This document shows, piece by piece, positions 46,937 to 56,814 of a stretch of DNA of 64,000 nt. Position 1 is the first letter of the stretch, and each line of letters begins with the position of its first letter. Location: contig NZ_FQVF01000002.1 of the NCBI RefSeq assembly GCF_900129155.1, positions 411,513-475,512 on the forward strand. Reading direction: 5' to 3'. The stretch is from Marinomonas polaris DSM 16579. GTDB taxonomy: Bacteria; Pseudomonadota; Gammaproteobacteria; Pseudomonadales; Marinomonadaceae. A program made the position numbers and the translations under genes. The notes beneath the pieces are model-generated. The model ran no database searches. It saw nothing but the letters and a program-made list of their open reading frames with translations, and was not told the origin of the DNA.

Positions 46937-48760
46937 ATGCTCCAGGATATCAGAGATAAGTCACAAGGCATTGTGGTAAAGATCATAGTTGGTTTTATCG
47001 TTGTGACTTTTGCTCTATTTGGCGTAGACGCCTTGGTTACTAGCTTTAATTCGTCAGATACCGTAGCAGAAGTGGATGGTGTAGATATTACCCGTACGCA
47101 AATGCTGCAAGGTGCTGAAACTCAACGCCGTCAATTAATTTCAATGATGGGTGGGCAAGTTAATCCTGCATTACTGGAAGATAACTTATTGCAGCGTCGT
47201 GCTTTAGATGAGTTGGTTCAGCGTGTTGTATTAGCTAATCAGGCAAAAGGCTTGGGTTTGGGGGTTTCAGATGCTCAAGTAAATACTTATTTGCTGCAAG
47301 CTGAACAGTTCCAAACGAATGGTCAATTTGATCAAAATAAATATCTTAACTTTATTCGTTCTCTTGGTTTCACTCCGTTGGCCTTTAAAGAGCGTATTAA
47401 ACAAGATGTTTTGATCCAGCAGCCTCGTAATGCTATTGCTGGCTCAGAGTTTGTTTTGCCTTATCAAGTAGACAGTGTTTCTAAACTACAGTCTCAAGAA
47501 AGAACATACGATTATGTGTCTTTTTCTTTGGCTGATGAGTCAGAAAATACTAGTGTGTCAGACGATGAGCTAAAAGCGTATTACGAAGCAAATAAAGAAA
47601 ACTTCAAAACGCCAGAGCAAGTTAAGGTAAATTATGTTGTGATTTCGAGCTCTGATTTTTACGGTAAAGTAAAAATTACAGATGCTGAGTTGCAAGATGC
47701 TTATCAGGCTTCTATTTCTGTTTTGGCGCAAGAAGAAAGATCAGCGTCACATATCCTTATTGAAACATCTGATCGTAGCGATGACGAAGCTAAAAAACGT
47801 CTTGAAGAAGTAGAGGCTAAACTTAAAGCAGGTGCTAAGTTTGCTGATTTGGCTGCTAAATATTCAGATGATATTGGTTCGAATAAAGATGGCGGTAATT
47901 TGGGTTATGTCGAAAAAGGCATTATGGGTTCTGCTTTTGACGATACGCTTTTCTCTATGAAAAAAGGCGAAGTTAAATCGGTTAAAGGTCAGTATGGATA
48001 CCATCTAATCAAACTGGATGATATTTCAAAACCTGATGTACCAAGCTTTGCTTCCAAAAAAGAAGAGTTGCAGCAAAAGTTACGTGAAGACAAAGCAAGA
48101 GATGCTTTGCTGACGGCTCATGAAGATATTACTGATTTGGCTTATGCGAGTGATAAGTTAGACGCTATTGCAAAAGAATACGGTGTTGATGTACTTCAAA
48201 GTGCGTATTTTGGTCGTGATGGCGGCTCTGATGAGGTCACTAGTAATCCTGCAGTTATTGCTGCTGCGTTTGGCGCGCCTGTTTTAGAAGATGGTCAGAA
48301 CAGCAACTTGGTTGAGCTGAGCGATGATCAGGTGGTTGTGCTGCATTTAAATGATCACAAGCCAGAAGCTTTCCAGTCTTATGAAGAAACCAAAGAGCAG
48401 GTTGCTTCTATCGTGGTGCAAAACAAAGCGGTAGAGTCACTGCGCGCTAAAGCTGAAAAAGCGAAGAGTGCAAGCAATACCAAGTGGACTTCTGTAAAAG
48501 ATGCTAAGCGTGGTCAAGATGAAATGACATCATTGGCTTTCTCTTTGCCTCATCCAGATGGCAAGCCTGTTATTGAAGTAAAAGGTTTGTCTAATGGTGA
48601 TTTGGCTTTGATTCGCTTAAATAAGGTTGATGCTGGTAATGCGACGGTTCCTGATGATCAGAAGCTAGCTTATGAGCGTTACTTGAATCAGACTCAAGCG
48701 ACTCTTAGCACTCAAGGTCAACAAGACTACCTAAAAAATAAAGCAAAAATAGAAAGATAA
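46937..48760 (+). CDS. ppiD: Periplasmic chaperone / peptidyl-prolyl isomerase PpiD
   Basis: A 607-residue inner-membrane-anchored chaperone near the Sec translocon. The cytoplasmic N-terminus MLQDIRDKSQG is followed by one helix (residues 16-34), a SurA-like N domain, and a parvulin domain at about 260-360 (ASHILIETS, FADLAAKYSDD, GQYGYHLIKLDD). GGAGG lies upstream of the ATG at 46937; the ATG/GAG frame four codons earlier is not needed. The gene sits after hupB as in E. coli, with tRNA-Asp inserted between. Confidence 0.93.
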   Translation: MLQDIRDKSQGIVVKIIVGFIVVTFALFGVDALVTSFNSSDTVAEVDGVDITRTQMLQGAETQRRQLISMMGGQVNPALLEDNLLQRRALDELVQRVVLANQAKGLGLGVSDAQVNTYLLQAEQFQTNGQFDQNKYLNFIRSLGFTPLAFKERIKQDVLIQQPRNAIAGSEFVLPYQVDSVSKLQSQERTYDYVSFSLADESENTSVSDDELKAYYEANKENFKTPEQVKVNYVVISSSDFYGKVKITDAELQDAYQASISVLAQEERSASHILIETSDRSDDEAKKRLEEVEAKLKAGAKFADLAAKYSDDIGSNKDGGNLGYVEKGIMGSAFDDTLFSMKKGEVKSVKGQYGYHLIKLDDISKPDVPSFASKKEELQQKLREDKARDALLTAHEDITDLAYASDKLDAIAKEYGVDVLQSAYFGRDGGSDEVTSNPAVIAAAFGAPVLEDGQNSNLVELSDDQVVVLHLNDHKPEAFQSYEETKEQVASIVVQNKAVESLRAKAEKAKSASNTKWTSVKDAKRGQDEMTSLAFSLPHPDGKPVIEVKGLSNGDLALIRLNKVDAGNATVPDDQKLAYERYLNQTQATLSTQGQQDYLKNKAKIER

Positions 48761-48774
48761 ACAACAGTTTTTGC

Positions 48775-48808
48775 AAAAAAAGCCACTCAAATTTGAGTGG
48801 CTTTTTTA
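48775..48808 (+). terminator. Bidirectional terminator between ppiD and the peroxidase gene
   Basis: A fully palindromic stem A6-GCCACTCAAATTTGAGTGGC-T6 that can serve both convergent transcripts. Confidence 0.9.
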
Positions 48809-48839
48809 TTTGCTTGAAATTTCTAATGGGTGAATTTTT

Positions 48840-49766
48840 TTACTTGCTGTTAGAAAGAGACATTAACCATTGGTTTGAAGGTATAAAGAATGCTTGTCCT
48901 GTTGTGGCGCGAGTGTACTTCATTAGGTGGTCTGTGTTGCCGTTCTCGTCACCTTTCACCATGCTTTCCAGCATGAGATTAAAAATCACTGGCGTCTTGC
49001 TGTAGCTAGCAAACATAAGACCTTTTTCCGTTAAAGAGGCGAATGGCATGCTGTGGCGCAAGATTTCCATCGAGTTGCCATTTTCATCTTTTAGTGAGGT
49101 GCGCTTGGTATGAGCGTGAACGGATTTTTCTGCTGAAGGGTATTCTTGGTTTGTGTGCTTAGTTCGTCCAAATATATCTTCTTGAGTTTTTATATCTTCT
49201 TTTTCCCATTTTTCTAAGTCATGAATGAAACGCATTAAATTGAAGTATGAGCCATGTTCAAACCTTGGGTCTTCATCGCCGACTAGAGCCACTGCCTTGC
49301 GTTGTTCGCCAGCTGGGTTTTCAGTGCCATCCACAAAACCAGTCAAATCACGATTATCTAAATACTTAAAGCAACTGACTTCGTCGACTAACGTGACGCT
49401 ATTTCCAAAGGCTTTAAAAAGAACGCTAGCTAACTGGTATGTTGAATCATGGCGAGATGAGCGTATATGAAGAACAAGATCAACATCTGTTGGTGTGAAT
49501 TCAATATCTTTGCCGGTGATATGAGGGAAAGTGGCAAGAAGTTGTGGGCGCGTAGTGTCTAGTTTATCCCAAATTAGATCGCTAAGGCCTATAGCAGCGT
49601 GTAGCTCTGCTGCTGGGAATTGTGCTTGGAGTTCTTCAATAAGCGCAGGAGCGGCTGCTAAGGCGTTTTTAAGGGTGTTGATTTCTGATCTATTTACATT
49701 GAATGTAATAAAAAGGGCGTCACTTGAGGCTTCGGCAATAATGCCTGTTTGAAATGGTGTCATCAT
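48840..49766 (-). CDS. Dyp-type haem peroxidase (YfeX-like)
   Basis: A 308-residue cytoplasmic dye-decolourising peroxidase. The catalytic motif GFVDGTENP (Asp at residue 146) is present, and conserved His and Arg residues that hold and assist the haem are in VHAHTKR and ILRHSMPF. There is no Tat or Sec signal, which fits the YfeX/DyP-B type. I chose the ATG at 49766 with AAGGA upstream; the frame opens 8 codons earlier. It converges with ppiD and stands 28 bp downstream of batD on the same strand. Confidence 0.9.
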   Translation of the reverse strand: MMTPFQTGIIAEASSDALFITFNVNRSEINTLKNALAAAPALIEELQAQFPAAELHAAIGLSDLIWDKLDTTRPQLLATFPHITGKDIEFTPTDVDLVLHIRSSRHDSTYQLASVLFKAFGNSVTLVDEVSCFKYLDNRDLTGFVDGTENPAGEQRKAVALVGDEDPRFEHGSYFNLMRFIHDLEKWEKEDIKTQEDIFGRTKHTNQEYPSAEKSVHAHTKRTSLKDENGNSMEILRHSMPFASLTEKGLMFASYSKTPVIFNLMLESMVKGDENGNTDHLMKYTRATTGQAFFIPSNQWLMSLSNSK

Positions 49767-49793
49767 GTTGGTCCTTTTTTGCAATAGCATTCA

Positions 49794-51629
49794 TTAAAAG
49801 TTTGGATAAAGTGTTTTTAGCTGACTAGCCTGCGAAGGTTTAGCTTGTCCGCTTGTGTACTCTTCAAGTGCATTGGCAAGAGGTTCTCCTTGCCATTCAT
49901 GTGCTGGATTGTTTGAGTACAGCATTAATTCCGCTTCCATTAGAAGTTGGGTCACTTGAACGGAAGTTAGGCGTTTTATGTCATCTACACTGCGAATTTC
50001 ATTGTCTCCCCAGCGATGGCGGGCCCACTCTAAAAGTTTTGGTCTTAAAGATTGGAGGCTGTTTTGCTGGCAGCATTCAATTAGCGCGTTGTAGGCACTT
50101 TGTTCGTCAGAAGTGCTGAGTGGCGCAAATTCTTGCAATGTAGGGACTTGGTAAATGTCATCTGGCTGTGTTTTTTTGCGCTTGAACCAAATAATAGCCC
50201 ATATAGTTAGCATGGACACTGCCAAGAAAAGTAATCCAGCAATTAGGTAATGACGCAGTGAAAAGCCATCTTCAGTTTGTAGTACTTCTAGATCTAATCC
50301 ATTTTCAGGTGTTGACTGGGTCGGTTGCGTGGTTTTTTCTATGGTTTTTTTAGCCAAAGATATTGGGGCAACCGAGCGAGTTTGTGCTGGTAATGGTTCA
50401 CTGATTGTTTGTTTGTTTGCTGTGGCGTCATTTGCCTTGCTTGAAGTACTTGGTAATGGCGCTATTTCAATGCTTTTTGTTGAGGCGCTGGCCGTACTGA
50501 TTGTTCTTGTTTCAGTGTCCCAATAGGTGATATTGATGTCTGGTAGTGTAAGGGGGCCTTGTTCTGTTGGCACCACTTCAACCGTTATGCTTTGGCTGCC
50601 AGTCACACCGTTGGCCGTTTTTTGGTTATCAAACTTTGGTGGTTTTGGATAGAGTTTGTATTTGCGAGTACTGTTAAAATCTAGTGTTGGAATCTGTTCT
50701 GGCAGCGCACCTTTAGCGCTGATGTTAATGGTCCAAATAAGTGTGTCGCCCACTCTTGGGGCATCATTCGACTTATCAAGAGAGGTCGATACAGTTACCT
50801 TGCTGCTAGGTAACCAAGCATCACCCGTGTAGCTGGCTGGGATAGGAGTCACTTGCAGGTTGAGTGGTTCGCTTTGAACCTTAATCATTCTTCTGCCAGT
50901 TGATGTGTTGATCATTGCTTGAATGCTTTGAGGTGGTATTGTTAATAGACCGCTACGCTGTGGAAACGCTAAATAGTCCCGCGTAATCACCTGATATTGT
51001 GTGCCATTAACCGTTTGATAATTCATCTGGTCGTCAGCAAGTCTTTCAATGACAAGATCAGGATGCGAAGGAACTGATCTGTTCGCATTCTGAAGTGCAA
51101 CTGACGTATAAAGTTTGACGCTCAATATGACTTCTTGCTGAAGGTATGGCTCTATTTCAGAGACTTCCGTTTTTAGCATGACAGGCGGATTACCATTGCC
51201 GTCCAAGAGCTGCGGAGAGCTTTTTATGGTCAGTCTAATTGGTTGGGATTCATGATCGCCTATTTTAATCGGCGGAATTTCAACCGTGCCGACAGATTTT
51301 GGCATCAAGGTGACAACCCAAAAGTTTAAAGCAGTGCTGGTGCCTAAGTTGAAGCTAAATTGGCTATTTTGGCTTTTACCCAAAATATCAAAATCGCGTT
51401 CTAAGGGGGTTAGATCTGGCCCGTTCCCGGTGTCTGAAAAATCAGCACGTAAAGTCAGTTGGACGACTTCGTTCTCGGTTGAAACGTTTTTATTGAGAGT
51501 TGCAGTAACGCTGGCGGCATGAATAGAGCTTGATAATGTAATAAAAAGCAGGGTCGTCATTAGTGAGAAAAACAAGCGACTTGGCTTGTTTTGCGATATT
51601 AATGAAAGGAAGTATTGCTTTATTACCAT
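49794..51629 (-). CDS. batD: BatD family oxygen-tolerance protein
   Basis: A 611-residue membrane-anchored periplasmic protein, last of the MoxR/Bat operon. A signal peptide (FFSLMTTLLFITLSSSIHAA region) is followed by beta-sandwich repeats typical of BatD (VQLTLRADFSDTG, TLPDINITYWDTETR). A single helix lies near residue 465-485, then a cytoplasmic Gln/Arg-rich tail (the DUF-like helical end RPKLLEWARHRWGDNE). BatD proteins are thought to bind partners in the envelope; the exact role is unknown. Its start overlaps the preceding gene by 7 bp. Confidence 0.85.
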   Translation of the reverse strand: MVIKQYFLSLISQNKPSRLFFSLMTTLLFITLSSSIHAASVTATLNKNVSTENEVVQLTLRADFSDTGNGPDLTPLERDFDILGKSQNSQFSFNLGTSTALNFWVVTLMPKSVGTVEIPPIKIGDHESQPIRLTIKSSPQLLDGNGNPPVMLKTEVSEIEPYLQQEVILSVKLYTSVALQNANRSVPSHPDLVIERLADDQMNYQTVNGTQYQVITRDYLAFPQRSGLLTIPPQSIQAMINTSTGRRMIKVQSEPLNLQVTPIPASYTGDAWLPSSKVTVSTSLDKSNDAPRVGDTLIWTINISAKGALPEQIPTLDFNSTRKYKLYPKPPKFDNQKTANGVTGSQSITVEVVPTEQGPLTLPDINITYWDTETRTISTASASTKSIEIAPLPSTSSKANDATANKQTISEPLPAQTRSVAPISLAKKTIEKTTQPTQSTPENGLDLEVLQTEDGFSLRHYLIAGLLFLAVSMLTIWAIIWFKRKKTQPDDIYQVPTLQEFAPLSTSDEQSAYNALIECCQQNSLQSLRPKLLEWARHRWGDNEIRSVDDIKRLTSVQVTQLLMEAELMLYSNNPAHEWQGEPLANALEEYTSGQAKPSQASQLKTLYPNF

Positions 51630-53386
51630 GGGTTTTGCCCATCCTCTTGCGAAAATCGATTTTCATTGCGCTTTTCTTGGTGTAAATACCAGAGCTTGCG
51701 TTGCAGTAGTAATCCTGGGTCGTCTTGGATTTGTCTTAGCCACTGGCTCAGCGCTTGTGTTTTTTCTTTGTCTAACTGTGTGTTTTCAGGCTTTTTCTGT
51801 TTTTGTTCGTCTGAGTTTTCATCTTGCTTATTATCCTCAGGTGTTTTGTTTTTGTCTTGTTTTTCGTTCTTTTTATTATCTTTTTTTGAGTCAGACGGAT
51901 CTTTTGAATCGTTTTTATCCTCAGGATCGCTTTTATTATCTGCATCAGACTGGTTGGGTTGTTTGTTTTGATTCTTCTCTTTGTCTTGTTGTTTAGATTT
52001 TTCCTGTTCTTTTTTCTGCTGGTCTTTCTTTTGTTGTTCTTGTTGCTGTTTTTTTAAGTAATCGAGATTGTCTTTGGCGGCTTTTAGTGAAGGGTCTTGT
52101 TCCAATGCTTTTTCATAGGCTCGAATAGCCTGTTCAGTATCGCCTGATAATGCCAACGCATTACCCAAATTATAATTTTCTGCCGAATTTCTATTTAGGT
52201 TTTCTAGCTGCTGAATTGTTTCAGGATAATTTTCTAAAGCGTACGATGAGGCTGCTTTCCACTCTGGTTGCTGAAAGTATTGATCTGCAGCTTGCCAATT
52301 GCCCTGATCCACAGCTTGTTGACCTTTTTGATCTGGCGTCAAAAACCAATCAAGAGGTGAAGCTTGTAGCTTCTCTGAAGGCAAATAAATGACACTAACC
52401 AGCAGCATATAAAGCATGCCTTTGCGAAACTGAAATGCCAGCCAAAATAGAAAGGGTAAAGCAAGCCATTGGCCTTGTTCTATCCAGTGTATGCTTTTAT
52501 TTTGTGCTTTTTGGGTTTGCTGATTATCCAATGCGGTATTGGTGATCTGCGCGAGCTCTTGAGAGCTTAAGCGTCCTTGGTGAAATGTCCCGCCAAGAGA
52601 TGTAGTGAGGTTTTTTAAGTCTATGATAGGTGTTACTGGCATGACATTCCTGCCATTCTTTCTCAAGATTTGACCGTCAGGTAGTTTGATCAATGATGTG
52701 TTCGTTGTGCCAACAGCCACTAAATCCAACTGTACGTTTTTGCCTTTAAATAACGTAGGGATTGCCGTCTTATCCTGTTCGCTAAGGTCGTCGGTTAACA
52801 CAATAAGATGCAGTGGCGTGGCGTCGTCTTTGCTAAGAGATAATGCGGTTTCAATACCACTGGTCAGGTTGCTGCCATACGTCGGCATGATGATCGGATC
52901 TAATGCGAGCAAAAAATGGGTGATGGTTTCTCTGTCTTGGCTAAAAGGGCTGATAACAAAGCCTTCGCCAGCAAATGCGACCAGTGCAATATCGCCTTCT
53001 TTACTTTGAGCCAAGATATCTCGAATAGTTTGCTTTAACTGAGTTTGTCTATTGGGTTTAATATCGGTTGCGTACAATGACAATGATTGATCGACAACCA
53101 ACACCGTTTTCTGGGTATTTTCAAACATTGTGGTTGGTGCTTTCGTCCAGCTGATGCCAGCTAAGCTAATCCAACATAACGATATTGCTGCTAAACCGAA
53201 CCATTTATTCACATTGCTGGATGTATTTTGATAAACCAAATGCTGCATCAAACGCTGATCAACCACTTTATTTAGCGTGCTTTTATTCGAACTTTTTCCT
53301 GTGATGAAATACGCCAGTAGTAAGGTTATCGGTAACAAAATAAGCCAATAGGGGCGTTCAAAATGAATCAAGTCAAAAAGCATCAT
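51623..53386 (-). CDS. BatB-BatC fusion: VWA domain plus TPR and charged tail
   Basis: A 587-residue fusion. The N-terminal part is a BatB-type VWA domain between membrane helices (residues 12-28, 62-80, 305-345), with a MIDAS-type motif VVDQSLSLY (Asp-99, Ser-101, Ser-103) and VLTDDLSE. The second part has TPR repeats at about 395-450 (NLGNALALSGDTEQAIRAYEKALEQD split block) as in BatC. A tail of about 100 Lys, Gln, Asp, Glu and Asn residues follows. The end QNPW with RKLWYLHQEKR is conserved in these proteins. It overlaps both neighbours by a few bases, so it is translationally coupled. Confidence 0.87.
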   Translation of the reverse strand: MMLFDLIHFERPYWLILLPITLLLAYFITGKSSNKSTLNKVVDQRLMQHLVYQNTSSNVNKWFGLAAISLCWISLAGISWTKAPTTMFENTQKTVLVVDQSLSLYATDIKPNRQTQLKQTIRDILAQSKEGDIALVAFAGEGFVISPFSQDRETITHFLLALDPIIMPTYGSNLTSGIETALSLSKDDATPLHLIVLTDDLSEQDKTAIPTLFKGKNVQLDLVAVGTTNTSLIKLPDGQILRKNGRNVMPVTPIIDLKNLTTSLGGTFHQGRLSSQELAQITNTALDNQQTQKAQNKSIHWIEQGQWLALPFLFWLAFQFRKGMLYMLLVSVIYLPSEKLQASPLDWFLTPDQKGQQAVDQGNWQAADQYFQQPEWKAASSYALENYPETIQQLENLNRNSAENYNLGNALALSGDTEQAIRAYEKALEQDPSLKAAKDNLDYLKKQQQEQQKKDQQKKEQEKSKQQDKEKNQNKQPNQSDADNKSDPEDKNDSKDPSDSKKDNKKNEKQDKNKTPEDNKQDENSDEQKQKKPENTQLDKEKTQALSQWLRQIQDDPGLLLQRKLWYLHQEKRNENRFSQEDGQNPW

Positions 53387-54411
53387 GCTTGACCTCCTTT
53401 GCGCGAGATTCTTTTATGAAAAAAGCTACTATTCAATGTAAGTTGCTTGCTGGCGAGTAGTGCCAAACCTAGAAAGATAATCGAGCCAAGACCTAGCCAA
53501 TGGAACAAGCTGGTCAGTGGTCGTTGCCAAATATCTTCGGCAGGAGTTGGTTCTAACGCATCAAGTGTTTGATAAATGGCTTGTAGATCTTCGGTGCTTT
53601 TGGCGCGGAAGTATTCACCACCTGTTTGTGCGGCAATGTTTTTTAATAGCGTTTCGTCTAGATCGCTTGAAGGATTGATGGCTTTGGGCCCAAAGAAGCT
53701 TTGTACAATCATGCTGTCTGCGCCAATGCCTATGGTGTGGATTTTTACGTTTTGTGAGGCGGCAAAGGCGGCGGCTTGTTGTGGTTGGACTCGACCTGCG
53801 GTATTCGCGCCATCCGTCATTAAAATAAGCACTTTTTTATCGGAGGGTTTGTCTTCGAGTCTCTTTATGCCCAGTCCGATGGCATCGCCAATGGCCGTCT
53901 GTTCACCAGCAAAACCAATTTGAGCTTCTTGCACGAGCTGATTAATCGTCTTGGTATCAAAGCTTAGTGGTGCTTGTAGATAGGCTTTTGAGCCAAAAAC
54001 GATAATACCAATACGATCACCGCGGCGTTCTTGAATAAAGTCAGACAAAACAGATTTGGCGGCTTCTAATCGGTTTGCCGGTTGGCCGTTGAGCGCCATG
54101 TCGGTAACTTGCATACTGCCAGATAAATCGAGAGCAATGAGCAAGTCTCGACCTGACGGAGTGACTTTTGTCGGTTCGCCTAACCAAACCGGTTGGGTCA
54201 TCGCAAAAATCAGCAGAATCCAAGAAACCAATAGGCAGGCGTAACGCAAAGCTGGGCGTTTAGGTATCGCTTTGCCATCTTGGTGGTTGACTAACTGTTC
54301 CGTATTACCCCACCAAATACCGTCGCCTTTTGGTTTGGCTTTTGGCAGAAAATACATAATAAAGGGCAAAGGTAAAAGAAGAAGGAACCAAGGCCAAGAC
54401 AATTCAAGCAT
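53383..54411 (-). CDS. batA: BatA: VWA domain membrane protein
   Basis: A 342-residue protein with two N-terminal helices, a VWA domain whose MIDAS motif is DLSGSMQ (residues 95-101) with TDGANTAG later, and a C-terminal helix near 310-330. VWA domains of this operon are proposed to work with the MoxR ATPase on envelope proteins. It overlaps batBC by 4 bp and the DUF4381 gene by 8 bp. Confidence 0.9.
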   Translation of the reverse strand: MLELSWPWFLLLLPLPFIMYFLPKAKPKGDGIWWGNTEQLVNHQDGKAIPKRPALRYACLLVSWILLIFAMTQPVWLGEPTKVTPSGRDLLIALDLSGSMQVTDMALNGQPANRLEAAKSVLSDFIQERRGDRIGIIVFGSKAYLQAPLSFDTKTINQLVQEAQIGFAGEQTAIGDAIGLGIKRLEDKPSDKKVLILMTDGANTAGRVQPQQAAAFAASQNVKIHTIGIGADSMIVQSFFGPKAINPSSDLDETLLKNIAAQTGGEYFRAKSTEDLQAIYQTLDALEPTPAEDIWQRPLTSLFHWLGLGSIIFLGLALLASKQLTLNSSFFHKRISRKGGQA

Positions 54412-54901
54412 GGTGTTTCCTTATCCAATAACAAGTGTTTTTTATCATAGTGTTGCGTTGTTCTGTTTCTAGCTCAATCTGGCTTCTATAAGGACCATCG
54501 ATAAACTCGCAGCCAAGAGAAGAAAATTGTCGTTTTGCTGGCATGGATTTGTCTAACGTTTCAAACAAGGTCTTGCTGGGCAAAGCGGCGGTTTCTGTTT
54601 TGCCTTCACTAATAAGGCAGCGTCGAACCATTTCGTGGCAAAGTAAAATGCAGTCTTTATCGCTAAGCTCGCTCGATGTATTGGTGACGGCATACAAAGC
54701 TTCCCGTCGGTAAGTGCGCTTTTTGTGGCGTCGATACCATAAGACGAACAAGCCTATAATGAATAAAATAATGGCAGCTACAATAAGCCAAGTCCACCAA
54801 ACTGGCGGCCACATTGGGACAGATTGGGGCAGCAGGTAAGCTTTGTGCGGTAAGTCTATTGCTTGTGTTGCTGGTTGTAGAGGTGCTTGTGCAGCAGGCA
54901 T
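54404..54901 (-). CDS. DUF4381 family membrane protein
   Basis: A 165-residue protein with one strong helix (MWPPVWWTWLIVAAIILF region, residues 30-58) and a cytoplasmic part with the pattern ELSDKDCILLCHEMVRRCL. DUF4381 proteins occur between DUF58 and BatA genes in MoxR/Bat operons, which is the position here. No function is known. Its ATG shares a base with the previous stop. Confidence 0.82.
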   Translation of the reverse strand: MPAAQAPLQPATQAIDLPHKAYLLPQSVPMWPPVWWTWLIVAAIILFIIGLFVLWYRRHKKRTYRREALYAVTNTSSELSDKDCILLCHEMVRRCLISEGKTETAALPSKTLFETLDKSMPAKRQFSSLGCEFIDGPYRSQIELETEQRNTMIKNTCYWIRKHHA

Positions 54902-55812
54902 TAGTGTAACGCTCCTTGTGAAAGTAAATAACGAGCGATTTTTTCAGGTGATTCGGTGATATCAAATATTTGGTGGCGAATGCCAAAAGAAGCCAGCTTT
55001 TTACGCATCAACGTATTTTGTGAGAGGAAATCAGCTTTCGCTTGTTGCATACTGTTTTTGCTGATGGTCACGGGTTTAATGCCATTATTGTCGGCCATCT
55101 GATATTGGCCAGCAGGTAGATTAAAAACATTGCTATCGATGATTTGTATCCAGTGAACAGAATTGTGCTCGGCCAGCTTCATTAATGCGCTTTCTTCGTC
55201 ATCATTCCAGCTTTGTTTGTCTGTCAGTATTATCACATCTTTATTGTGAGCTTTGTTGGTAAGCAAGGTGTTCGACCAAATACTGGTCGCATTACTGCCA
55301 TTGGCTCGGTTTTCTATCTTAGACGCGTCTTTTAAATAGTTTAAAAGAGTAGGCAGAGTGCCAGATTTATTGCTTGCATGTTCTTGGTTGCCGTAGGTGA
55401 TTCGATAAGACAGAGTGTCGCCTTGCTGTTTGGAGCGCCACGCAATAATGCCTGCAAGCTGAATAAAGCGTGTGGCAATAAAGGTATGACGAGTTCCAAA
55501 ATAAGCGCTGCTAGACAGATCCAGTAATAACAGCCGTTGATGATCGTTTTCTTGCGCATAAAGTCGAGTATGAGCTTGGCCTGTTCGAGCCGTCACTCGC
55601 CAATCTATATGGCGCAAATCATCGCTGGCTTGATAAGCCCGAAGTTCGAGCATTTCCATGCCATGACCTTTTTGTCGTGAACGACGCTCTCCTGAATTGG
55701 TCGCAAAACGAATGGCTTTGGGTGCTCGTCCTAAATGCTTAGCATAACTCGCTAATAGAGCGAAATGGACATCATCTAGCTCAGGAGATTCGGGTGATAA
55801 TAATGGACTCAT
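54901..55812 (-). CDS. DUF58 family protein
   Basis: A 303-residue cytoplasmic protein. The hallmark is GMEMLELRAYQASDDLRHID followed by WRVTARTG (about residues 52-80), typical of DUF58 proteins that partner MoxR ATPases, with a degenerate VWA-like fold after it (LLLLDLSSSAYFGT). It lies between moxR (33 bp upstream) and the DUF4381 gene, completing the conserved order. Confidence 0.9.
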   Translation of the reverse strand: MSPLLSPESPELDDVHFALLASYAKHLGRAPKAIRFATNSGERRSRQKGHGMEMLELRAYQASDDLRHIDWRVTARTGQAHTRLYAQENDHQRLLLLDLSSSAYFGTRHTFIATRFIQLAGIIAWRSKQQGDTLSYRITYGNQEHASNKSGTLPTLLNYLKDASKIENRANGSNATSIWSNTLLTNKAHNKDVIILTDKQSWNDDEESALMKLAEHNSVHWIQIIDSNVFNLPAGQYQMADNNGIKPVTISKNSMQQAKADFLSQNTLMRKKLASFGIRHQIFDITESPEKIARYLLSQGALH

Positions 55813-55845
55813 CGTACTAATTGCCTTTTGCTGCGATTCCCTGAG

Positions 55846-56814
55846 TTACAGTGCAGGAACGTGACTAATCAATCTCTTCAATAGATCGTCAACGGATAAT
55901 CCAGCGGCTTGTGCTTCAAAAGTTGTGATGATGCGATGGCGTAACACTGGCAAAGCAATCTGGCGAACATCGTCTGGTGTGACAAAATCTCTACCGTTTA
56001 TCAAAGCATTGGCGCGAGCGCAACGATCAAGAGCCAAGGTGCCACGAGGGCTGGCGCCAAATTCAATCAGATTCGTTCCCTTGCCTGCTTCACCTAAATA
56101 AAGTTCTGGTTGGCGGGTTGCCATGACGAGCTGCACTATGTATTGCTCGACACTTTCAGACATATACAAAGATAAGGCTTTATGCTGAAGTTCAAGAATT
56201 TCATGGGGTTTGCAAATTGGCTGTGGCTTGCTTGCAGAGGTTTTGTGCAAATCTTGCTGACGCACTAATCTCAGTACATCCAATTCGCTAGCAGCGCTTG
56301 GGTAGCCGAGGTTTATCTTCATCATAAAACGATCAAGCTGCGCTTCAGGCAAAGGATAAGTGCCTTCTTGCTCGATTGGGTTTTGCGTGGCAATAACGAA
56401 AAACAGTGCAGACAGTGGATAGCTATGATTGCCAACGGTGACTTGTCTCTCGCCCATGGCTTCAAGCAGTGCAGATTGTACTTTGGCTGGCGCGCGGTTG
56501 ATCTCGTCGGCTAGCACTATGTCGTTCATAATAGGGCCGGGGATAAAGCTGAACTTGCCCGTTTCTTGCTGATAAATATCGGAACCTGTCACATCGCCCG
56601 GTAACAAGTCTGGCGTAAATTGAATGCGTTGGAAGCGGCTATCGATGGCGCTAGCAAGAGCTTTTGCAGCAGTAGTTTTTGCTATGCCCGGTGGCCCTTC
56701 TAGAAGCACATGGCCATTAGCGATTAAAGCGACAAGTAATTCATGGGTTAAATCTGGTTGGCCAACAACGGCGTGATTTAGGTGATCTTTTAATTGCTCA
56801 ATTACAGTTACCAT
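55846..56814 (-). CDS. MoxR family AAA+ ATPase
   Basis: A 322-residue AAA+ chaperone that opens the operon. Walker A GPPGIAKTT is at residues 40-48, Walker B IVLADEINRAPAKVQSAL and sensor IATQNPIEQEGTYPLPEAQLDRF (split) follow, and the C-terminal lid contains ASPRGTLALDRCARANA. MoxR ATPases assist maturation of protein complexes; here it partners DUF58, DUF4381, BatA, BatBC and BatD. It is divergent from the DUF2835 gene. Confidence 0.93.
   Translation of the reverse strand: MVTVIEQLKDHLNHAVVGQPDLTHELLVALIANGHVLLEGPPGIAKTTAAKALASAIDSRFQRIQFTPDLLPGDVTGSDIYQQETGKFSFIPGPIMNDIVLADEINRAPAKVQSALLEAMGERQVTVGNHSYPLSALFFVIATQNPIEQEGTYPLPEAQLDRFMMKINLGYPSAASELDVLRLVRQQDLHKTSASKPQPICKPHEILELQHKALSLYMSESVEQYIVQLVMATRQPELYLGEAGKGTNLIEFGASPRGTLALDRCARANALINGRDFVTPDDVRQIALPVLRHRIITTFEAQAAGLSVDDLLKRLISHVPAL

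Noticed and set aside
51586..51996. Plus-strand frames of 118-136 codons at 51.6-52.0 kb
   Set aside because: They are antisense to the low-complexity Lys/Gln/Asp tail of the BatB-BatC protein, which gives long Phe/Leu/Ser/Cys frames by composition.
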